A stretch of DNA of 64,000 nucleotides from Nematostella vectensis. Taxonomy: Eukaryota > Cnidaria > Anthozoa > Actiniaria > Edwardsiidae. Under the pieces are notes generated by a model, which worked only from the letters and a program-made list of their open reading frames with translations, ran no database searches and had not been told where the DNA came from. Shown here one piece after another: positions 37,701 to 52,700 of this stretch (within the stretch, counting starts at the first letter, position 1; each line of letters begins with the position of its first letter). The stretch is taken from contig NC_064036.1 in assembly GCF_932526225.1 (NCBI RefSeq), forward strand, positions 15,989,181 to 16,053,180, written 5' to 3'. Position numbers and translations under genes: made by a program.

Positions 37701-40700
37701 ATCCCCCTCAACAAGGGGACATTTCTCATCCTCAACCCCCCACCCTTTTTAGAGAAGGCAAGAAACAAAGAGTGTCATACAGTCCCCCCCTCCCCTAGTT
37801 GCAGATACGATCTGCAAGTATATTCGGAGAGTCTATATAGCGGGAACGACTGTAAGTAGGCAACAAAAAGATGCAGGCGTTCTTGTTGATTCGGGTTTGC
37901 GCAAATATTGATTTTTGATAGAAATAAATAAAAATAGAAAAAACCAGCACTGCACAAACCTTTCACGTTCAGAACCGCAATGGCTTCTGCTGTACCCAGT
38001 AGGTTGGTGGCCCGGCATGCATAGCGGCCGCTGTCACTATCAAAGGCGTGTGGGATCTTGAGAACATTGCCCTCGATGACATGCGCAGTTGAGTTATCCT
38101 GAGTGTTGTTGATTGGCTGACCGTCACGTGACCATGTGATGAAAGGTGGAGGCATCCCGGCATTCACCGCGCACCGAAACACGACGGTCTCGCCCCCCGC
38201 GACGGTCTGCTGCGGTGAAGGTTGAATGGATACCACGGGGAACACATTTTCTGAAAGTACAAAGTTGGGTACATTTACAACTATAAGGTCAAGCATTCCA
38301 CAGGTATTCCGAGGTAGACTCCACTAGATATCAGTTACCTGCACCATGATGGATTGTGATGGATCACACTTCAAGATCCTGTGGATATTTATGTAGTTAT
38401 CGGCAGCATTCATACGAAAAAGTACTGCTGGATAAATGCTGTCAAGTCAAACCCTCACAGGAGCTCAGGCGCGTGCTCAGGGAGGGGGGGCACAGGTACA
38501 TAGGTGCGTAGGGTGCCCGCACATGTCTGCGCACCCCCAGGCTATATGATATCTATGTCTGCGCACCCCCTTTGGCCATATGATATCTATGTCTGCGCAC
38601 CCCCTTGGCCATATGATATCTATGTCTGCGCACCCCCCCCCCTCGGTCATATAACACATATGTCTGCACACCCCCTCGGCCATATGATACCTATGTCTGC
38701 GCACCCCCTTGGCCATATGATACCTATGTCTGCACATCCCCTCGGCCATATGATACCTATGTCTGCGCACCCCCTGGCCATATGATATCTATGTCTGCGC
38801 ACCCCCTTGGCCATATGATACCTATGTCTGCGCACCCCCTCGGCCATATGATACCTATGTCTGCGCACCCCCTTGGCCATATGATATCTATGTCTGCGCA
38901 CCCCCTCGGCCATATGATACCTATGTCTGTGCACCCTTCCTCGGTCATATAATACCTATGTCTGTGCACCCCCCAAGCTATATGATATCTATGTCTGCGC
39001 ACCCCCTCGGCCATATGATACCTATGTCTGCGCACCCCCTTGGCCATGTGATATCTATGTCTGCGCACCCCCCCCTTGGCCATATGATATCTATGTCTGC
39101 GCACCCCCTTGGCCATATGATACCTATGTCTGCGCACCCCCCAGGCTATATGATATCTATGTCTGTGCACCCCCCCGGCCATATAATACCTATGTCTGCG
39201 CACCCCCTTGGCCATGTGATATCTATGTCTGCACACCCCCTTGGCCATATGATACCTATGTCTGCGCACCCCCCCTCGGTCATATAATACCTATGTCTGC
39301 GCACCCCCCAGGCTATATAATATCTATGTCTGCGCACCCCCCTGGCCATATGATACCTATATCTGCGCACCCCCCCGGCCATATAATATCTGTCTGCGCA
39401 CCCCCCTCGGTCATATAATACCTATGTCTGTGCACCCCCCTCGGCCATGTGATACCTATGTCTGCGCACCCCCTTGGTCATATGATACCTATGTCTGCGC
39501 ACCCCCCCTCGGTCATATAATACCTATGTCTGCGCACCCCCTCGGCCAATCCTGAGAACGCACCTGGAGCTACCTAATGAGGCGTGCCGTAACCATACCC
39601 GGTATATCACCCGCACATGTCTGCGCACCCCCCTTGGCCATATAATATCTATGTCTGCGCACCCCCCTCGGTCATATAATACCTATGTCTGTGCATCCCC
39701 CTCGGCCATGTGATACCTATGTCTGCGCACCCCCTTGGCCATATGATACCTATGTCTGCGCACCCCCCCTCGGTCATATAATACCTATGTCTGCGCACCC
39801 CCTCGGCCAATCCTGAGAACGCACCTGGAGCTACCTAATGAGGCATGCCGTAACCATACCCGGTATATCACATTCACTGCCGTCCCTTCCTCTTGCTGTC
39901 TCCTATAACTTTCCCACCTTTCCCAACTCCCCTCACCCCACCCTTACTTACTTATGACCTCCAGTACACTGGTCACCTGTTGTACGCCCTCCCCTCCCCT
40001 CCTTTCTTCACCGTTACTTACTGATGACCTCCAGTACACTGGTCGCCTGTTGTACGCCCTCCCCTCCCCTCCCCTCCTCTCCCCACCCTTACTTACTCAT
40101 GACCTCTAGTACACTGGACGCCTGTTGTACGCCCTCCCCTCCCCTCCTCTTCCCACCCTTACTTACTTATGACCTCTAGTACACTGGTCGCCTGTTGTAC
40201 GCCCTCCCCTCCCCTCCCTCATCTCCTTTCCCCAACCCTTGCTTACTTATGACCTCCAGTAAACTGGTCGCCTGTTGTACGCCCTCCCCTCCCCTCCTCT
40301 TCCCACCCTTACTTACTTATGACCTCCAGTACACTGGTCGCCTGTTGTACGCCCTCCCCTCCCCTCCTCTTCCCACCCTTACTTACTTATGACCTCCAGT
40401 ACACTGGTCGCCTGTTGTACGCCCTCCCCTCCCCTCATCTCCTTTCCCCACCCTTGCTTACTTATGACCTCCAGTACACTGGTCGCCTGTTGTACGCCCT
40501 CCCCTCCCCTCCCCTCATCTCCTTTCCCCCACCCTTGCTTACTTATGACCTCCAGTACACTGGTCGCCTGTTGTACGCCCTCCCCTCCCCTCCCCTCCTC
40601 TCCCCACCCTTACTTACTTATGACCTCCAGTACACTGGTCGCTTGTTGTACGCCCTCCCCTCCCCTCCTCTCCCCACCCTTACTTACTTATGATCTCCAG

Positions 40701-43700
40701 TACACTGGTCGCCTGTTGTACGCCCTCCCCTCCCCTCCTCTCCCCACCCTTACTTACTTATGACCTCCAGTACACTGGTCGCTTGTTGTACGCCCTCCCC
40801 TCCCCTCCTCTTCCAACCCTTACTTACTTATGACCTCTAGTACACTGGTCGCCTGTTGTACGCCCTCCCCTCCTCTTCCCACCCTTACTTACTTATGACC
40901 TCTAGTACACTGGTCGCCTGTTGTACGCCCTCCCCTCCCCTCCTCTTACCACCCTTACTTACTTATGACCTCTAGTACACTGGTCGCCTGTTGTACGCCC
41001 TCCCCTCCTCTTCCCACCCTTACTTACTTATGACCTCCAGTACACTGGTCGCCTGTTGTACGCCCTCCCCTCCCCTCCTCTCCCCACCCTTACTTACTTA
41101 TGACCTCCAGTACACTGGTCGCTTGTTGTACGCCCTCCCCTCCCCTCCTCTTCCAACCCTTACTTACTTATGACCTCTAGTACACTGGTCGCTTGTTGCA
41201 CGCCCTCCCCTCCCCTCCTCTTCCAACCCTTACTTACTTATGACCTCTAGTACACTGGTCGCTTGTTGTACGCCCTCCCCTCCCCTCCTCTTCCAACCCT
41301 TACTTACTTATGACCTCTAGTACACTGGTCGCCTGTTGTACGCCCTCCCCTCCCCTCCTCTCCCCACCCTTACTTACTTATGACCTCTAGTACACTGGTC
41401 GCCTGTTGTACGCCCTCCCCTCCCCTCCTCTCCCCACCCTTACTTACTTATGACCTCCAGTACACTGGTCGCCTGTTGTACGCCCTCCCCTCCCCTCCTC
41501 TTCCCACCCTTACTTACTTATGACCTCTAGTACACTGGTCGCCTGTTGTACGCCCTTCTTATTCTGCACGATGCAGACATACATCCCCTCGTCTTGCTCT
41601 GTCACATTCACAATCCCTAATTGGTTGGTTTGAATCACGTGATTGGAGTTCAGGACGCCTCCGACACGGTTCCATTTCAGGGAAGGTTTTGGAACCCCTG
41701 TGGTTTTACATGTGATTATGGCCATGGCACCCTCGTGTACTCGCTGGGACTTCGGGTCCGCTTGGGCGGTCGGTGGAACGGACGTATCTGTAGGAAGGGA
41801 GATGATCCCCTTACACTTGTGTAATCTCGATTTTAGGGAGGTTAAATTGTACGTAGATGATCTATAAATATCGTTCATTGAACCAGTTCTAGCTGTGGAA
41901 TTTTGTAGTTGATCCTGTTGTTGTTGAAGATGATAATATTGTTGCTGTTGCTGTTAAAACTGTTAATTTTCGTTGACTCACTTGTAATTATGCTTGTAAT
42001 TATTGCTATTGACATGTTGCTGTATTTGTTCTTTTTTTTTATGAAGTTACCTTTTTCCACTACAAGCGACGCGCTGTCTGCCACTGCGCCGAACCTGTTA
42101 GCAGCAGTACACACAAACGTCCCTTCGTCTTTTATCCGGGCTCTCTCTATACGCAGCACCCCATTAATTGTGGTCGCTCCATCGGGAAAAGAGCCCTCGA
42201 CCCGGGCCCAACGAATACTAGGCACAGGGTTCCCGGTCGCCTTGCACTCGAACTCGGCATCGTCGCCTTCGGTCACCGTGAGAGACTTCGGCTTAACGGA
42301 GATCACAGGAATACTTCCGGCAGCTTCAAAAACCCAAAAATAAAGTTGTTTAGAACTTGTAATGCTTACAGAGGAAATGGGCCATTTTCTATGTGACCTG
42401 GAACTGCGAGCTTGCCCACAATTTGTTATGGCTGACATGTAGGTCGAGAAACTTCGCAGTGTTTTTCAAGGTGTGGATAGGCAAATTGGACAAAGAGACT
42501 AAAAATGTATTGGGCTATTGGGTGCAAAATCCGCAAACACTATCTAGATACTACAAGTCACTACACTGCTTATCACTTAACCTACAGTTTCTCTTCAGCT
42601 TGACGGAAGTCATTATGCCAGTGGGCGCAAGATCTACCCATCTCCCGACAAAACTCACCTCGGACATAAAGCATGGTCCGCATGGTACCGACCCCGCCCT
42701 CGTTTCTAGCGGTACAGAAGTACTCCCCTTCGTGCGCCTTCTTAGCCTGAGGGATTGTCAATACTCGGTTTTCGTCCGAGATGACTGATTCCTTGGGGAG
42801 TTGTCCGCCGGGCCCTCCTAACCACTGAATCACAGGCGAAGGAAAACCCCTCGCGGTGCAGCGGAACTGGACCACCTCGCCCTCGTCAACCGTCATGAAG
42901 CGTGGCAGGATAGACACTTGGGGCTCAATGGGAGCTGAGGAGAACAAAGAGAGGTTAACGGTAAGCACCTCGATACTCGTACTGGAGGTTCGAGCTGTCC
43001 GTTAGTGAGCCGTACGTAAATCTAGCTCAGTGGCGTACTAAAAGTGTTGACATTGACTAATAGCATCTAAGTCAAGCCAATCATCGATCTTTGTCCAATC
43101 TGGATATTTTGATTGCCGCAGTATGCAGAGCAGCCATCGTCTTCTGACAGTAACTCTCTTTGTTGACCCCGCTATCCTTGTATATTTTCTATACCTGGCA
43201 CTGCGTCACAGTCTGGTCATAATTGTACTGGTGGGACCTATGGCACGTGTAAATGCTGGTGTTATGTACACGCGAACCTACCTGCCACTCTGAGCTGTAC
43301 GCTGTTCTGGTCGTAACTGTACTGATTAGACCCCGTGCACGTGTAGATGCCAGTGTGAATACGAGTTGCATAGGGGATAGTCAGCACTCCATCTTTGTCT
43401 GTCGCCCCGGATGGCAGCGTGCCCTTCAATCCCTTGCTCCATTTCACTGTCGCATACGTCTTACTCTTTGCCCTGCACACGAAGCGTGCAGTCTGTCGCG
43501 AGGCTAAGTTCAGAGTCTTGGGAGAGACGCTCACGACGATTGGCTCTCGAGGTCGTGCTAGAAGACACAACATAGATTAGTGATTCTCAAGCGGATCTAA
43601 GCGTGTACTCTTACTGATATTAGAAAATGATCACTGCCACCCGACCAATCAGCGCCCTCCATTTGAACCCCCTAAATCTCGTGCTAACGCACTCGACGAT

Positions 43701-46700
43701 TTTTGTTAATTCGTGCCCTAAATCCCATAAAACACTCGCGTCCATTATCTACCCCTTACTTATGTGATACCTCCCTTTCTCCGAACAACTGAATAAGATA
43801 TTTACCTAGTACGCTGAGCCTTCCTTTCGCTGTATGCTGTCCGTAGGCGTTCTTCACCGTGCACACGTACACCCCCTCGTCACCCTTGCTAACATTCGGA
43901 ATGCGCAGAGCGCGACTGTCGGCAAGCGCCCGTGGAGGTACTGGACGGTCATCATTGCGCGACCACGTGACCGTCAAGGGGCGTTTACCGTCAGAGAGGC
44001 AGTAGAAGATGGTGGTTGTGCCCTCGCTGTCACGCCGGTACAGCGGCCACATCACGGCCTTGGGAAGAAGCTCCTCTGAAGGGATAGAGATTTATGAACT
44101 CATTGTGAGCTCATATAATATTGGCGCTCTGTAATGTCTCGTAATTAAATTACTCTAAGCATTCTGCAGTCAGGAAAAGGGAGGGAATTTTCTCAGAAGA
44201 TACCCTAATACGGAACTTCTCAGAAGACAACAAAAATGGTAATGCACCTTTGAGGTTTGATTCATAGGGATTTTCTCAGAAGATGCCCTAATATGGTAAC
44301 GCACCTATAGGTTTGATTCATAGGGCTTTTCTCAGAAGATGCCCTAAAAAGGTAATGTACCTATAGGTTTGATTCATAGGGATTTTCTCAAAAGATGCCC
44401 TAATATGGTAATGCACCTATAGGTTTGATTCATAGGGATTTTCTCAGAAGATGCCCTAATATGGTAATGCACCTATAGGTTTGATTTATAGGGATTTTCT
44501 CAGAAGATGCCCTAATATGGTAATGCACCTATAGGTTTGATTTATTGGGATTTTTTTAGAAGATGCCCTTATATGGTAATGCACCTATAGGTTTGATTTA
44601 TAGGGATTTTTTTCAGAAGAACCCAAATATGGTTTTTCGACTAGGAGTTTGGAGTTGTGATTATTTTCAGAAGACTCCCAAAACTCTGGTTTCCATACGG
44701 CATGGGATTTCCTGTAAATTTACTGTAATAAAGGGTTATTTCTAGTTCCCTCAATGAGGGGGATGTTTTTTTTCTGGAATAATATATATATGATAACTTT
44801 TTTGGGGGGGGAGTTGATCCAGGAGAAAACGTCGTCTCACACTTACTTGCTACTTTCTCGCACTTGCCGCCAGGAGATCTAGGGTTGCCAGAATATCCGT
44901 GGACACATCTGAAACAAAAATCAAGACAATACATGATCTAAAAACAGAATTAGGTGTTGTCAACATACAGTAGTGAACTTTTTTCTCATAATAAAATCAC
45001 ATTCGCTTGCACAACTTTTGTCCCTAGTGATGTCCCCGGGGTTGGAATCAACAAATAAATGTTCACTGATTGTAACTACCTTCATCAGTTGAGTCCAGTA
45101 TGGTAGGATCGACATGATCGAGTTATCTTTTGCTATACATATGGATCTAAGTGTCTACTTTCCACAGTTGCGCTCGGTATAAGCAAGACAGTCAAGATCG
45201 ATTTATCCAGGTTTCCTTTCTAACACACATTAACCTGTATGCCTACCTTCCACAATCGCGTCCGGTATAGCCAGGTCGACATGCTGTACAGGTAGGAGCG
45301 CCATCTGAATCGATGCGACACGTAGGGCTGAACTGATTTGACGCTATGGTCAGCGGACAGGAGCAAGGCTTACAATCTACGGGGGTCCCCTGGGTAGCGT
45401 CGCCATAGAAACCTGATGCGCACTTCTCGCAGCGATCACCAGCGGTGTTGTGATCGCAGTTCTGGAATTGAGGAGAAAAATGTGCATATCACGAAATACG
45501 GCCCCATCCCGCTTGAAGTAGCAACGAGTCTAACACGGAATGCTTTATAAGTTAGCTGCTATATAAATGAGCTGCCCGAAACTAACTTCTTTGACGATTT
45601 ATTTTGAATATTGAAAACTTCAGTTGAATTTGTCACTTATATTTATATCCACAAGTCTGGACAAGTCTTTATCGTGTTAACTGCATAGTAACATAACGCG
45701 CTTAACATGCCAGAAGACCGGAGGTCATGCAGAGTGGCCAAGCCATTAGGGAGCTACGTACTATGCATTTGCCGGTCTCGGGGTCACACTCCAAGCTGTG
45801 TCGATTGCACTTGCACCGAGTACACTTGGAGAAGCCTGGGCCAGGTTTGACACGAGTGTAGCCAGGTGCGCAACGCTAGACGAGAGGACCAACATCATGC
45901 AGGTTAGACAGCATTAAACACAAGACCATTATACAATAACAAAAGTTTAATTTAGAGTAACATTGGATATATAAAGCCACAGTCAAGTATACATATTCAA
46001 CCTGAAATAATTTTTCCAAGACATAATAAAGTTCTGGTGGTTAAAAGCATTGTGTGGAAACACAGAATGAATTTGGTGGCCTCAATGTTCAGAGCGAGCA
46101 AAATCTTCAAAAAGATACGAACATCAGCAAAAATACACCGCTATTCACTTCGCCTTCGGCGAATTATTGTTAAATATATACTAAACACCATGCCACAACA
46201 AACCCCTTGCCCCAGCCTCACCCCATTACACCCGTCTCTGTACAAGACCTGTCTTTTCCTATTGACCCATTTGTCTCTGGTCTTCCTGAAACAACCTTTG
46301 ATTCCAAATCATTCTGTGTCTTACCTGGCAAGACAGACCGGAGTACTGAGGAGGACACGTGCACTGTTCCACCGAGTACACCTGGCCCTTGAGCGTGTTC
46401 TGGGGCACGGCCACATCCATCGATGCACTGCTTAAACTACAGACGACAAAACACAAAACTGTAGACAACTTGGTGAGTAAAGAAGAAAAGTGCGCAGTGG
46501 CGGATCCAGGATTTTAAAATGAGGGGTGGATAATGGCCGGATAGACGGCTTATAACTTATCCAATGGTTCTTGGGAGGTCACATAGATCTAACAATACTT
46601 CAAGCCGAATTGAATTTGTCGAATCATCAAAGTCAAATAGGCGATGGCACATGGACAGTACATTCTCCGTAGTTTCTTCAAACAGAGTGACTTTTCATTT

Positions 46701-49700
46701 TTTTTCTAGCTCAAAAAGGGGGATGGATATCCGCCCCTGGTGTGCATACGTCAAATGCAGTGCATTAACAAATCAAATAATGTCGTTTGTTTGTATTGTG
46801 CTTAATAATAAGACTTAGAGTAAGGATGAGTATTGGGGTTATGGTTAGGTTTCGTGTTGAGCATAAGGCTTGGCTTGTTACTAAGTTGGGTTCTTGGGTT
46901 ACGGTTATGTTGGGTAAGGAGATAGGGGTGTAAACCCGGGGTTATATTTTTAGGCAGAATCTTTAAAAAACAAATAAACATATATACCGAAACAGAGTTG
47001 AGTTGCATTAGTTAAAGTTTAGCATAAGTTGGGTTTTGTGTTAGCGTGCTGGTAGTATTAGGCATTGGGGTTTGGTAAGGTTGAAGAATAAGCCAACGCA
47101 TTAGATGATTCGTGTAACACTACTACGCCTTCAAAGGCGTAGAGACGCTTGGGGATGATTACCTGGCCTGATAGGTAGTCGTGCCATACGTCGCACGCAG
47201 GAGAATCTGGTCAACTGCAGACAGGGTGATCATCATATCTTCACGGGACGCTTCCTGGCCATCAGGGAACTTCCAAAACGGCTACAGAGAGAATCATGAT
47301 ACCATCACCGTGTGCCAGAATCTTCGAGTGTTAGATTCTTTGAATGCTTACCTCGAGAAATTTGACTTGATGTTTGGTCTCCTGTCCACCCGGGGGAGGG
47401 AATCGCATGTTATGGACCAGAACTAGTCCCCGTCCCTGAATAAATACAAACGCACAAAGCTGACAAAAATTAAAGGTTGAGAAATTTGTGGACAGTATTC
47501 CAACGGGTCACCAAAACAAGCCTCTGATCGGGAAGGAATGTTGGCTACGACAAGGGTTAATTACGGATGCGATCCCGACGGTTCGGGAAAACAAACACAC
47601 TTATTAGATTGAAATCAAGTGCGGATACAGGCCCAACAGTTCCAGAAACAAATACAGTGATCGAAATTAGTTTCAGCATCATTTTCAGGCTGTGAGATGT
47701 GTTAGGTGCGGACGCGGCCCCAACGGTTTACAAAGCCTGAAATTTATTATAAAAAACGTAGATCGCTTTTCAACCGTACAAACCTTTCTAAAAAATATAT
47801 ATGATATTTTAGAATACTCCCATGCATTTAGACGTGAAGACAACATGCCAAGGGACTGCACACCTACATGTTACAAAATATCTGTGGTCACACAAATCTG
47901 TTGAATTTACCTTGATGATAACGTCCGGCTCTCTGGTGAGGCTGCCGCCCTGTAGCATATCATGTGACAAAGAGAACTTGAGTGTGCCGCCATAAGACGT
48001 GATCTGTAGGAAAACCACGTCACGTGTCAAATAAGCGGCAAGAAAAACGGGAGAACGAACTTGAGAACATGACAATAGAAAATGTCACGTGACACTAGAA
48101 CGAAGCACTGTAACATAAGGGCGATATTATTATTATATAATAATAATTGATAATGATTGATACTAATCGGTAGTGATTGATACTAATCGATAAAGATTGA
48201 TACTAATCGATAATGATTGATACTAATCGATAATGATTGATACTAATCGGTAATGATCGATAATAATCGATACTAATCGGAACTAATCGATACTAATCGA
48301 TAGTGATTGATAGTGAAACTTGTAAGACAAGTACAGGTGTAAATATCGTATGCAAAATATAAGCCCCTTGCGCCCACACCTAGCTACACACCCTTTGCAC
48401 CTAGCTACACACACTTTGCACCTAGCTACACACCCCTAGCACCTAGCTACACACCCTTTGCACCTAGCTACACACCCCTTGCACCTAGCTACACACCCTT
48501 TGCACCTAGCTACACACCCTTTGCACCTAGCTACACACCCTTTGCACCTAGCTACATGCCCTTTGCACCTAGCTACACACCCTTTGCACCTAGCTACACA
48601 CACTTTGCACCTAGCTACACACCCCTTGCACCTAGCTACACACCCTTTGCACCTAGCTACACACCCTTTGCACCTAGCTACACACCCCTTGCACCTAGCT
48701 ACACACCCCTTGCACCTAGCTACACACCCTTTGCACCTAGCTACACACCCTTTGCACCTAGCTACACACCCTTTGCACCTAGCTACACACCCCTTGCACC
48801 TAGCTACATGCCCTTTGCACCTAGCTACACACCCTTTGCACCTAGCTACACACTATTTGCACCTAGCTACACACCCTTAGCACCTAGCTACACACCCTTT
48901 GCACCCACTCCTAGCAACAGCCGTTATTGGAGTGCATGTTCTCTTACCTTCTCCCCGCTAAACTGACTTGGCAGATACCAATAGTACGTCTTCCGCGCCA
49001 ACCGGTCAAACCGGTTAAACACGTATTGGGGCGGCACCCCGACCACAAGGATCCCTGTCTTAGCGATGGTGTCTCCCGAGAGATCGCCGAGGCGAAGGTC
49101 ACTGTCGGTACTATCGGTACTTTTGCGGTACGTAAGGACCACCTGGCGCGGAAAAATCTAAATTTATTTATATGTATGATGAACGGTATTTATCCTCGTT
49201 ACTTCGTTGTGAGGCCAAGCGACACCCAGTCAAGGTCACATGACCGTCAAATCACAACCATGGTCACGCCATTTCACAGTCACCGTCACGTCAAGGTCAC
49301 AGCACAGCCGTGATAATGTCACATTCATGATAATGTCTCAGTCACACAACGGCCTTGACAGCACCACGCACCACGAACATGATCACGTCACGGTCACACC
49401 ACGGACATGATCACGTCAAGGTCACACCACGGACATGATCAAGTCAAGGTCACACCACGGACATTATCAAGTCAAGGTCACACAACGGACATGATCAAGT
49501 CAAGGTCACACCACGGACATGATCACATCACAGTCACACCACGGACATGACACGTCAAGATCACACCACGGACATGATCACGTCAAGGTCACACCACGGA
49601 CATGAACACGTCACAGTAACATCACGGACATGATCACGTCACGGTGACATCACGGACATGATCACGTCACGGTGACATCACGGATATAAACAAGTTACGC

Positions 49701-52700
49701 TAACATACGGCCATGATCACGTTAAGCTAACACCACGGCCATGATAAGGTCACAGTCGCATCACAGAAGGGCAGCTTAGGCCGAGTCCTGCCGTAATTAA
49801 ACCAATCCAAAATACAGGTTGTGATCCGGGGGAGTTACCTTATCCCTGAAGGTCCTGGCGCACTTGCATTCCTGAGACACTCCAAAGCAGAAGCAAGGCA
49901 TGCACCCCCCTGGCATATCAGAGTCAAGGTTGAAGTATGACGGCTTGCACTCATTGCAACGAAGGCCTTGAACGTTCTCCTGAAAACATTAAAGACTTCT
50001 TGTCAGCCGCAATGTGAGAAAGTAGCCATTTACATCATCTGTTTAGGGGAAGCTATGTGCTTTTTTATAATTAATTTCGTAAATGAAGTACTTAAACTTT
50101 GACTATAGATGGTTATTTCGAAAACACGTATCTAGATTTCTCCATATTTGTTCCTTATATGGAATAACAAAAATAACGTAACATGTGAGGTAGTATAGGT
50201 TTTATTTAATTACTCCCTTTCGTCCACCCTCCCCCCACCCTTTTCGCCCCCCCTCCCCTCACACATTCATTACCATATATTCCTCCTCATCGTTCATGCC
50301 GATTTCTATACAAATATCAATATCTTAACTCTCTTTTTCCTCCATCACACTCAAAATCTCTATTTTCTCATCTTTGAAAAACCATCTGACCTTTTCTTCT
50401 TAAAAGGCATTAGAGCATTTATTTCTTAATAAATTACAAAAGCTAAAATCAACAGAATGTTCATTCATTGATAGATCGTTTGTTGATCTTATTGGATCAT
50501 GCGAGCCGCCGGAAGAATGTGCCAGTCGTGTGTTTACCGAGCACACAAAGCTGGTTTATTGTTAGCTTTGACTCTACATAAATCGCATTGTAAAACAATT
50601 ACACCCTCATAACTAAAGCAAACTCTTCGCAAAGTCTTAATCACCGTAGGGGAAAAAGAGCGCCTTATATTCAAGGTGTTAAACTCTACTTAATGTAATA
50701 ACAAACTGGGTATGCGAGCTCAGGTACTGGAAATAACTTTACTGTTGACGCAGTAGACGTATCGGAAGTGGGGTTAGAAAGCTGGGTAGTCATCAGTCGT
50801 AAAGATAAGATAAAATATATAGTGTTTATCAAGGCATAATTAAAGGCAGAGCACGCTAAGACGACTTGTGTTATCTGGGGGCTTAGGGCTATATGCCAGG
50901 CGAGTTGATATATACCACCTTTAGACGATTCCTGGCTCATCATATCATCTTGATTCAATAAACAGCTCGTTGCTTTACGAACGCGCTACCGAGACCCAGA
51001 CCACCCAGACTTCCACAGGGCACGAATCAGGGATTTTTACATTTTGAAAATTTGTAACCTGAGTATCAGGCCCTCCTATGTTTCTATAGCGCCGGCGAGA
51101 AACAAGACTAGGGCCTGATACAAGTGCTGTTCAAACCGCATGTTTTCATGCCGAATTCCGGCATGGCTCCTGATTGGTAAAAAAAACAAAGGGTACTCGA
51201 ATGGGACGCGCTGATTGGTTTAGCTATATATAGTACCCTAGCCCGTCGACTACTCGTTCTCAGAGTAATGGCGGACTCAAAAGTCCTTTTATAGCTTGCG
51301 TTAGCAGAATCAGAAAAATCGTTTTCTATAACATTAAAAAAAATATTTTCCTCCCCTCATTTTCTTCTGAAAAACTTCGCCTGATACTCAGGTTAGATGT
51401 TCAAAAGATCTACTAGTTATATCAAAGGCGCTGGATGTCATAGAAGCTGCTTAATACTACGGACATCTTTAGTAGTAGCCATCAAATTATTATTTTTTTA
51501 TTCGTAGAGAACGAAGAATGCTTGGGATTGTTTGCGGCATTTCCCGCGAGCTGTTGTTTGGGTGAGCTTATCAAATAAGGGCATTTGTGTTCAAGCAGCA
51601 GTTTGTCTATTTAGACGAAAAAGCCTGTGGTAAATTGGTGATGTGAATATCCTGTAGTAATTTAGTGATGTGTGCATCTGCAGTTATATACTTAAATCGT
51701 AAATCTCCTGAGCCGTGAATTATCTTTGGGTTTCAAATCATTTAGGATAAAGTTACCCTCACCGGGGTTTGTCGTTATTAAATTATTACCCTTGCATATA
51801 ACACCAATGTAGTTTTGTTTTAGATAAATGCTGTTTATAATTTGATTTGGGCATTTCATTGTGCCACCACGCGAGTCATTGGAAAATTGACAGCCGACGT
51901 ATTTTGACAGTGTCCTGAAAAGGAGCGGCAGGCGTCGCGTCAAGTATTTGTCAGGCGTACTTTTTTATTTTTTTCTCTCCAACTGTTGAAAAATAAAATC
52001 GCCTGATACTCAGGCTAGAAAATTTGCCATATAATCTCCTAAAGGGAATCGAATGCCCTATCTCTTAAGTGGGAGAGTACAATGACAAGTTAAGCGTACA
52101 ATCGTCTCCCCCAGTGCAACACCGTAAAAGAGAGTAATCAATCAAATACCGGCACAAAAATTCTACAATGTTCTAGATACTTCTTTCTGCAATTGTCACA
52201 AGGTTCATAATTATATTCTGGCTTTACACAATTTTATCGACTTCCACGGGGTAGATTCATCATAGCCCGATTTTCAAACAGTGCGAAGTCACTAAAAGGC
52301 TGAGGTAATAAATGGACGCAAATAAATTTTAAAAATTGCCATAATAATGCAGTGTTAGTAGGATAAAACACGCGCGCAAATCGGGATAGCACTCTGCTAA
52401 ATAGTCAGTGACAAGAGGTTCATTCTGCATTGATTGAAAGGCTCTCTTCCGTAAGTCTCCTCAAAGACGTTGGGTCACGAGGTCAATCAATGATGAATAT
52501 TTTACCAAGCAATAACTAGAGAAAACAAACTCCACCAGAGTTATTTAACAAACGAGAGACGTGAGTAAATGTTTTCTCGTTATTCTATTTGCAATAAATT
52601 TTGTTTAGTGAAACCACGACTACAAGAAATATTTGGATTATGAAAGCTTGGTACCAGTCCAGGAGAGTGGGGAGTACTAAATGCATACAAGTATAAGATA

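Noticed and set aside
38477-39382. Frames with [10 protein letters not shown] or [10 protein letters not shown] repeats
   Set aside because: Translations of the 33-bp minisatellite.
39947-41520. CRISPR-like array
   Set aside because: Units are contiguous with no unique spacers, and the genome is animal; it is a tandem duplication of an exon end.
48458-48966. Frames with LHLATHP or FAPSYTP repeats
   Set aside because: Translations of the 21-bp intronic minisatellite.
50686-50958. Minus-strand 90-aa frame with a hydrophobic segment
   Set aside because: No splice context or recognisable motif; it lies within a perlecan intron and is likely chance.
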